From the NCBI RefSeq assembly GCF_003667705.1, contig NZ_CP033019.1, positions 3,968,001-4,032,000 on the forward strand: a stretch of 64,000 bases of DNA, given 5' to 3'. Source of the stretch: Janthinobacterium agaricidamnosum. GTDB taxonomy: Bacteria; Pseudomonadota; Gammaproteobacteria; Burkholderiales; Burkholderiaceae_D. The notes beneath the pieces were generated by a model. The model saw nothing but the letters and a program-made list of their open reading frames with translations. It ran no database searches and was not told the DNA's origin. Positions within the stretch are counted from its first letter, which is position 1; every line of letters begins with the position of its first letter. Below are positions 59,736 to 64,000 of the stretch, piece after piece. The translations under genes and the position numbers were made by a program.

Positions 59736-61235
59736 TTAAGGCAACTTGCTGATGGCGACATGCTGCAGCAGGTCGGCAACCGAAGTTTGCATCGTGTCGG
59801 TGAACGGGGCTGGGTACAGACCCATCACGAGCACGGCGATGGCCAGCACAGCAAGCATGAAGAATTCACGTTTGTTGATGTCGGTCAATTCGGCCACGTG
59901 CTTGTTCTTGATCTTGCCGAACACCACGCGCTTGGCCATCCACAGCGAGTACGCCGCGCCCCAGATCAATGCCGTTGCAGCCAGCAAACCGATCCAGAAG
60001 TTGTATTGCACCGCGCCCAGGATCACCATGAACTCGCCGACGAAGCCGGACGTCGCTGGCAGACCGCAGTTGGCCATCGAGAACAGCACGAAGAAGGCGG
60101 CAAATTTCGGCATGCGGTTCACGACGCCGCCGTAGTCGGCGATGTTGCGGGTATGCATGCGGTCATACAGCACGCCGATGCACAGGAACATCGCGCCGGA
60201 GATGAAGCCGTGCGAAACCATCTGCACGATACCGCCCTGCACCGAAATGTCGTTGAACATGAAGAAGCCCAGGGTGACGAAACCCATGTGCGCGATCGAC
60301 GAATAGGCGACCAGTTTTTTCATGTCGGTTTGCACCAGGGCAACCAGACCGATGTAGATGACGGCGATCAGCGACAAGGCGATCATGAAGCCCGACAGGT
60401 AGTGGCTGGCGTCCGGCGTGATCGGCAGCGAAAAACGCAGGAAACCATACGCGCCCAGTTTCAGCATGATGGCGGCCAGCACGGCGGAACCGCCCGTCGG
60501 CGCTTCCACGTGGACGTCCGGCAACCACGTATGGACGGGGAACATCGGCACTTTCACGGCAAACGCCATCAGGAAGGCCAGGAAGATGAATATCTGTTCA
60601 TTCATCGACAGCTTGAACGCATGCCAGGCCAGGATATCGAAGGTGCCCGACACATTGCGCAGGTAGATGATGGCAACCAGGGTCAGCAGCGAACCGAAGA
60701 AGGTGTACAGGAAGAACTTGAACGACGCGTACACGCGGTTCGAACCGCCCCAGATACCGATGATGATGAACATCGGGATCAGGGTTGCTTCAAAGAAGAA
60801 GTAGAACAGCAAGCCGTCCAGTGCGCAGAACACGCCGATCATCAGGCCCGACAGGATCAAAAACGAGCCCATGTACTGGGCGATGCGCTTCTCGATCACT
60901 TGCCAAGCCGAAATGACGACGATGACCGTGATGAAGGCCGTCAGCGGCACGAACCACAGCGACAGGCCGTCGATACCCAGCGAGTACCAGATATTGAAGG
61001 TTGCTATCCACGGCGCTTTTTCGACGAATTGCATGCCGTGCGCGGCGTTGTCGAAATGCTGGATCAGCGGCAAGGTGCACAGCATGCTGAGCACGGCGCC
61101 AGCCAGCGACAGCCAGCGGGTAAAGCCCGCTTTGCTGTCACGGCCAAGAGCCAGGATCAGGACGCCGCAAATGATCGGCACCCAGATCGACAGACTCAGG
61201 TAAGGAGGTAGTGTAGAAATCGTAGACTGCATCAT
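59736..61235 (-). CDS. nuoM: NADH-quinone oxidoreductase subunit M
   Basis: A 499-residue proton-pumping membrane subunit of complex I. The conserved Glu is in FYFFFEATLIPMFIII and the Lys in FAVKVPMFPVHTWLPDVHVE. It lies 29 nt after nuoL. Two adjacent ATG codons begin the gene (61235 and 61232). Confidence 0.96.
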   Translation of the reverse strand: MMQSTISTLPPYLSLSIWVPIICGVLILALGRDSKAGFTRWLSLAGAVLSMLCTLPLIQHFDNAAHGMQFVEKAPWIATFNIWYSLGIDGLSLWFVPLTAFITVIVVISAWQVIEKRIAQYMGSFLILSGLMIGVFCALDGLLFYFFFEATLIPMFIIIGIWGGSNRVYASFKFFLYTFFGSLLTLVAIIYLRNVSGTFDILAWHAFKLSMNEQIFIFLAFLMAFAVKVPMFPVHTWLPDVHVEAPTGGSAVLAAIMLKLGAYGFLRFSLPITPDASHYLSGFMIALSLIAVIYIGLVALVQTDMKKLVAYSSIAHMGFVTLGFFMFNDISVQGGIVQMVSHGFISGAMFLCIGVLYDRMHTRNIADYGGVVNRMPKFAAFFVLFSMANCGLPATSGFVGEFMVILGAVQYNFWIGLLAATALIWGAAYSLWMAKRVVFGKIKNKHVAELTDINKREFFMLAVLAIAVLVMGLYPAPFTDTMQTSVADLLQHVAISKLP

Positions 61236-61264
61236 GGTTCTCAGTATTCTTTTATCAGGTCAGC

Positions 61265-63364
61265 TTACTTAGCGGGCCAGAATGGCAGGAAATAGATCAG
61301 GAAGCCCAGCACGCCCAGGATCATCACGAATGCATAGTGATAGATGTAGCCGGTCTGCAACACTCGCGACAGCGAGGACAGCCAGGCGACAACCTTGGCG
61401 CTGCCATTGACGACGAAACCGTCGATCAGCTTCTTGTCACCGAAGTTCCACAGGCCATTACCCAGCAAGCGGGCACCGCCGGCGAACACGACTTCATTGA
61501 ACTTGTCCATGTAGTACTTGTTGTCCAGCAGGGTGTGGATCGCGTGGAACTTGGCAAAGAACCAGGCCGGTACGCGCGGGTTGACCATGTAGCAGTAGTA
61601 GGCTGCCACCACGCCGGACAATGCCAGCCAGAACGGTGCCGTCGACAGGCCGTGGATCGCCATCGCCATCGCGCCGTGGAATTCATGCGACAACTCTTCC
61701 ATTGCCGGATGGTTTTCGCCAACGAAGATCACGCCCTTGAAGAAATCGCCATGCAGCATCGGGCCGATCGTCAGGTAACCGATGATCAAGGAAGGGATCG
61801 CCAGCATCACCAGCGGGAACCACACGACGAACGGCGATTCATGCGGCTTCTGGCCAGGTTCCAGGCCGTGGTGCGCGTGGTCGTCTTCCTCTTCTTCATG
61901 GTGGTCGTCATGTGCATCGCCGTGCGCGCCATGGGCCGCTTTCGGTGCGTGGTGGTCGTCATGACCGTGCGCGTGTGGCTGGCCGAAACGTTCCTTGCCG
62001 TGGAAGACGAGGAAATACATGCGGAACGAGTAGAAGGCGGTGACGAACACGCCAGCCAGCACGGCGAACTGGGCAAAGCCAGCGCCCCAGATGTGCGTCG
62101 CTTCGACGGCTTCGATGATGCTGTCTTTCGAGTAGAAACCGGAGAACAGCGGCGTGCCGATCAGGGCCAGCGAACCGACCAGGGAAGTGATCCAGGTGAT
62201 CGGCATGTACTTGCGCAGGCCGCCCATGTTGCGGATGTCCTGGTCATGGTGCATGCCGATGATGACGGAACCGGCGCCCAGGAACAGCAGTGCCTTGAAG
62301 AATGCGTGCGTCATCAGATGGAACACGGCCACGGAGTACGCGGACGAACCGAGCGCCACGGTCATGTAGCCGAGCTGCGACAGGGTCGAGTAAGCGACGA
62401 CGCGCTTGATGTCGTTCTGGATGATGCCCAAAAAGCCCATGAACAGCGCCGTGATGGAGCCGATCACGAGGATGAAGGACAGTGCCGTGTCGGACAGTTC
62501 GAACAGCGGCGACATGCGCGAGACCATGAAGATACCGGCCGTCACCATCGTTGCGGCGTGGATCAGTGCCGAAATCGGGGTAGGACCTTCCATCGAGTCA
62601 GGCAGCCACACGTGCAGCGGGAACTGCGCCGACTTGCCCATCGCGCCGATGAACAGGCAGATGCAGGCAACGGTCAGCAAGGCCCAGTCGGTGCCCGGCA
62701 TCGTCAGCAGCGCCAGTTCGTCTTTCTTGGCGAACACTTCCTGGTAGTTCATGGTGCCGGCGAATGCCAGCAGCAGGCCGATGCCCAGGATGAAGCCGAA
62801 GTCGCCCACGCGGTTGACGAGGAAAGCCTTCATGTTGGCCACGATGGCCGTCGGACGCTGGTACCAGAAACCGATCAAGAGGTAGGAGACCAGGCCCACG
62901 GCTTCCCAACCGAAGAACAGTTGCAGGAAGTTGTTGGCCATGACCAGCATCAGCATCGAGAACGTGAACAGCGAGATGTAGGCGAAGAAGCGGTTGTAGC
63001 CTTCGTCGTCCTTCATGTAGCCGATCGTGTAGATATGCACCATCAGGGAGACGAAGGTGACCACGCACATCATCATCGCCGACAGCGAATCGATCTGGAA
63101 GCCCACTTCCATCTTCAGGGTGCCGATCGTCATCCAGTTATAGATCGTGCCATTGAATGTCGCGCCATCCATCACTGCCAGCAGTGTCTGCACGGACAGG
63201 ATGAACGCAATCAGTACGCCCAGGATCGTCGCGGTATGCGACGTCTTGCGTCCGACCAAATTACCCAGGAACTGGGTGCCAAGCAAGCCTGCAATCGCGG
63301 CACCGGCCAGCGGCGCCAGCGGTACGGCAAGAAGGAGGTTAGGGTTGAGGAGTTGCCCCGCCAT
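61265..63364 (-). CDS. nuoL: NADH-quinone oxidoreductase subunit L
   Basis: A 699-residue, distal proton-pumping subunit of complex I. Conserved motifs: NNFLQLFFGWEAVGLVSYLL (Glu), MGKSAQFPLHVWLPDSMEG (Lys) and AYSTLSQLGYMTVALG. A His/Asp/Glu-rich insertion at about residues 460-510 (nt 61840-61985) contains roughly 14 histidines and follows HGKERFGQPHAHGHDDHH. NuoL is usually about 610-670 aa, and this loop accounts for part of the extra length. The long amphipathic helix that spans the membrane arm is expected in the C-terminal part. Confidence 0.96.
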   Translation of the reverse strand: MAGQLLNPNLLLAVPLAPLAGAAIAGLLGTQFLGNLVGRKTSHTATILGVLIAFILSVQTLLAVMDGATFNGTIYNWMTIGTLKMEVGFQIDSLSAMMMCVVTFVSLMVHIYTIGYMKDDEGYNRFFAYISLFTFSMLMLVMANNFLQLFFGWEAVGLVSYLLIGFWYQRPTAIVANMKAFLVNRVGDFGFILGIGLLLAFAGTMNYQEVFAKKDELALLTMPGTDWALLTVACICLFIGAMGKSAQFPLHVWLPDSMEGPTPISALIHAATMVTAGIFMVSRMSPLFELSDTALSFILVIGSITALFMGFLGIIQNDIKRVVAYSTLSQLGYMTVALGSSAYSVAVFHLMTHAFFKALLFLGAGSVIIGMHHDQDIRNMGGLRKYMPITWITSLVGSLALIGTPLFSGFYSKDSIIEAVEATHIWGAGFAQFAVLAGVFVTAFYSFRMYFLVFHGKERFGQPHAHGHDDHHAPKAAHGAHGDAHDDHHEEEEDDHAHHGLEPGQKPHESPFVVWFPLVMLAIPSLIIGYLTIGPMLHGDFFKGVIFVGENHPAMEELSHEFHGAMAMAIHGLSTAPFWLALSGVVAAYYCYMVNPRVPAWFFAKFHAIHTLLDNKYYMDKFNEVVFAGGARLLGNGLWNFGDKKLIDGFVVNGSAKVVAWLSSLSRVLQTGYIYHYAFVMILGVLGFLIYFLPFWPAK

Positions 63365-63410
63365 GATGAACCTTAATCGTTATTATTCGAGAGATCGAGT
63401 CTGAAAAACA

Positions 63411-63719
63411 TCAGCCTTTGAGGCTGTCCAGGTCTTCGACGTTGATGGTATCCAGATTACGGAACATCACCACCAGAATAGCCAGACCGATAGCCGACTC
63501 AGCGGCGGCAACCGTCAGGATGAAGAAAACGAAGATCTGACCGGCCGCGTCGCCCATGAAATGGGAAAACGCGATGAAATTCATATTCACCGCCAGCAGC
63601 ATCAATTCGATTGCCATCAGCAATACGATGATGTTCTTGCGGTTCAGGAAAATACCGACGATCGAGATTGCGAACAGGATCGCGCCCAGGACCAGAAAAT
63701 GTGTGAGCGATAATGTCAT
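63411..63719 (-). CDS. nuoK: NADH-quinone oxidoreductase subunit K
   Basis: A 102-residue complex I subunit with three membrane helices. The helix-2 glutamate, important for proton transfer, is in [13 protein letters not shown]; a second acidic site is in [11 protein letters not shown]. The ATG overlaps the nuoJ stop by 4 bp (ATGA). Confidence 0.97.
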   Translation of the reverse strand: MTLSLTHFLVLGAILFAISIVGIFLNRKNIIVLLMAIELMLLAVNMNFIAFSHFMGDAAGQIFVFFILTVAAAESAIGLAILVVMFRNLDTINVEDLDSLKG

Positions 63720-64000
63720 GGTGCCTCCTTAACTTCCGGCTCAGCCGCAGGACGCTCGACGACCGCGTCCATCTTGATGATCTTCAGGCGGTCGTTGCGC
63801 TTGACGCGTACCGCATCGCCTGGAGCAAAATGCTTGGTGTCCTTGCGTTTGCGCAGGGTCAGTGCGACCGCGGCAACGATGGCCACCAGCAGCACGACGG
63901 CGGCGATCTCGAAGGCGAACACGTATTTCGTGTAGATCAGCAGGCCCAGTTCCTTGGTGCCGCCCAGGTTGACGTTCACCGGTGCGACGCTAGGCGCAAA
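63716..64000 (-). CDS. nuoJ: NADH-quinone oxidoreductase subunit J, C-terminal part
   Basis: Ninety-four residues of the C-terminus of NuoJ; the gene enters from the right edge of the window. Visible features are the [20 protein letters not shown] helix and [20 protein letters not shown], followed by a charged, Pro/Glu-rich tail. The frame is open to base 64000. Its TGA overlaps the nuoK start by 4 bp. Confidence 0.95.
   Translation of the reverse strand, partial: FAPSVAPVNVNLGGTKELGLLIYTKYVFAFEIAAVVLLVAIVAAVALTLRKRKDTKHFAPGDAVRVKRNDRLKIIKMDAVVERPAAEPEVKEAP

Noticed and set aside
61337..63376. 679-codon open frame antisense to nuoL
   Set aside because: A shadow of nuoL; the product is Arg/Gln/His/Asp rich without any fold or family resemblance. 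The same applies to long antisense frames at 7290-9572, 13940-15997 and 57722-59752.

Overview
The window is a chromosomal segment of a high-GC Gram-negative bacterium, most likely a betaproteobacterium of the Oxalobacteraceae and perhaps Janthinobacterium-like. This is inferred from gene content: a nuo operon whose nuoN is followed by a DUF2818 gene, a PEP-CTERM secreted protein, dense GC-rich coding on both strands, and many RND, MFS, LysR and PAS-type accessory genes. No rRNA, tRNA, CRISPR array or prophage is visible. Both ends are cut inside genes: a phospholipase D-type gene on the left and nuoJ on the right.

Layout. 1-4813 (minus): a type VI secretion VgrG spike followed by a two-HKD phospholipase D, a typical spike/lipase-effector pair. 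4962-7115: an S46 dipeptidyl-peptidase. 7203-11916: a chemosensory CheB-CheR/PAS/histidine kinase module that is usually one polypeptide, here three cistrons joined by 4-bp overlaps. 12045-21188: an MdtABC-type RND efflux operon with its own outer-membrane lipoprotein, again joined by 4-bp overlaps, with a 34-bp dyad upstream. 21625-31234: GNAT, SppA, a sodium/solute symporter, SUKH (SMI1/KNR4), a YeeE-type transporter, an MFS pump, small proteins and a chromosomal APH(3')-type kinase. 31246-39172: Lrp regulator and divergent RhtA exporter, a RstA/RstB-like two-component pair divergent from a three-gene envelope operon, an MFS pump and a LysR regulator. 39237-44301: DUF4256, an EAL phosphodiesterase, and a LysR/pirin/DoxX cluster. 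44318-46709: a Tat-exported PhoX phosphatase behind a clear tandem Pho box. 46918-50030: ribA, then a periplasmic serine protease coupled to an FHA membrane protein. 50124-54046: PEP-CTERM protein, YjbR protein, a candidate 171-bp MITE, a TetR/MFS divergent pair with two operators, and a small hypothetical. 54104-57824: PQQ-type sugar dehydrogenase, ispF, ispD, a HExxH secreted protein and a NUDIX hydrolase. 57884-64000: DUF2818, nuoN, nuoM, nuoL, nuoK and nuoJ (partial) of respiratory complex I, ending at a strong terminator.

The regulatory logic is unusually readable here. There is a RstA-box match between rstAB and the envelope operon, a four-half-site Pho box placed 10 bp ahead of a -10 element before phoX, TetR operators over the TetR/MFS promoters, and a hairpin-rich ribA leader. 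The best candidates for something undescribed are the 171-bp inverted-repeat element, the split CheB-CheR kinase, the serine protease/FHA pair and the long dyad ahead of the efflux operon.
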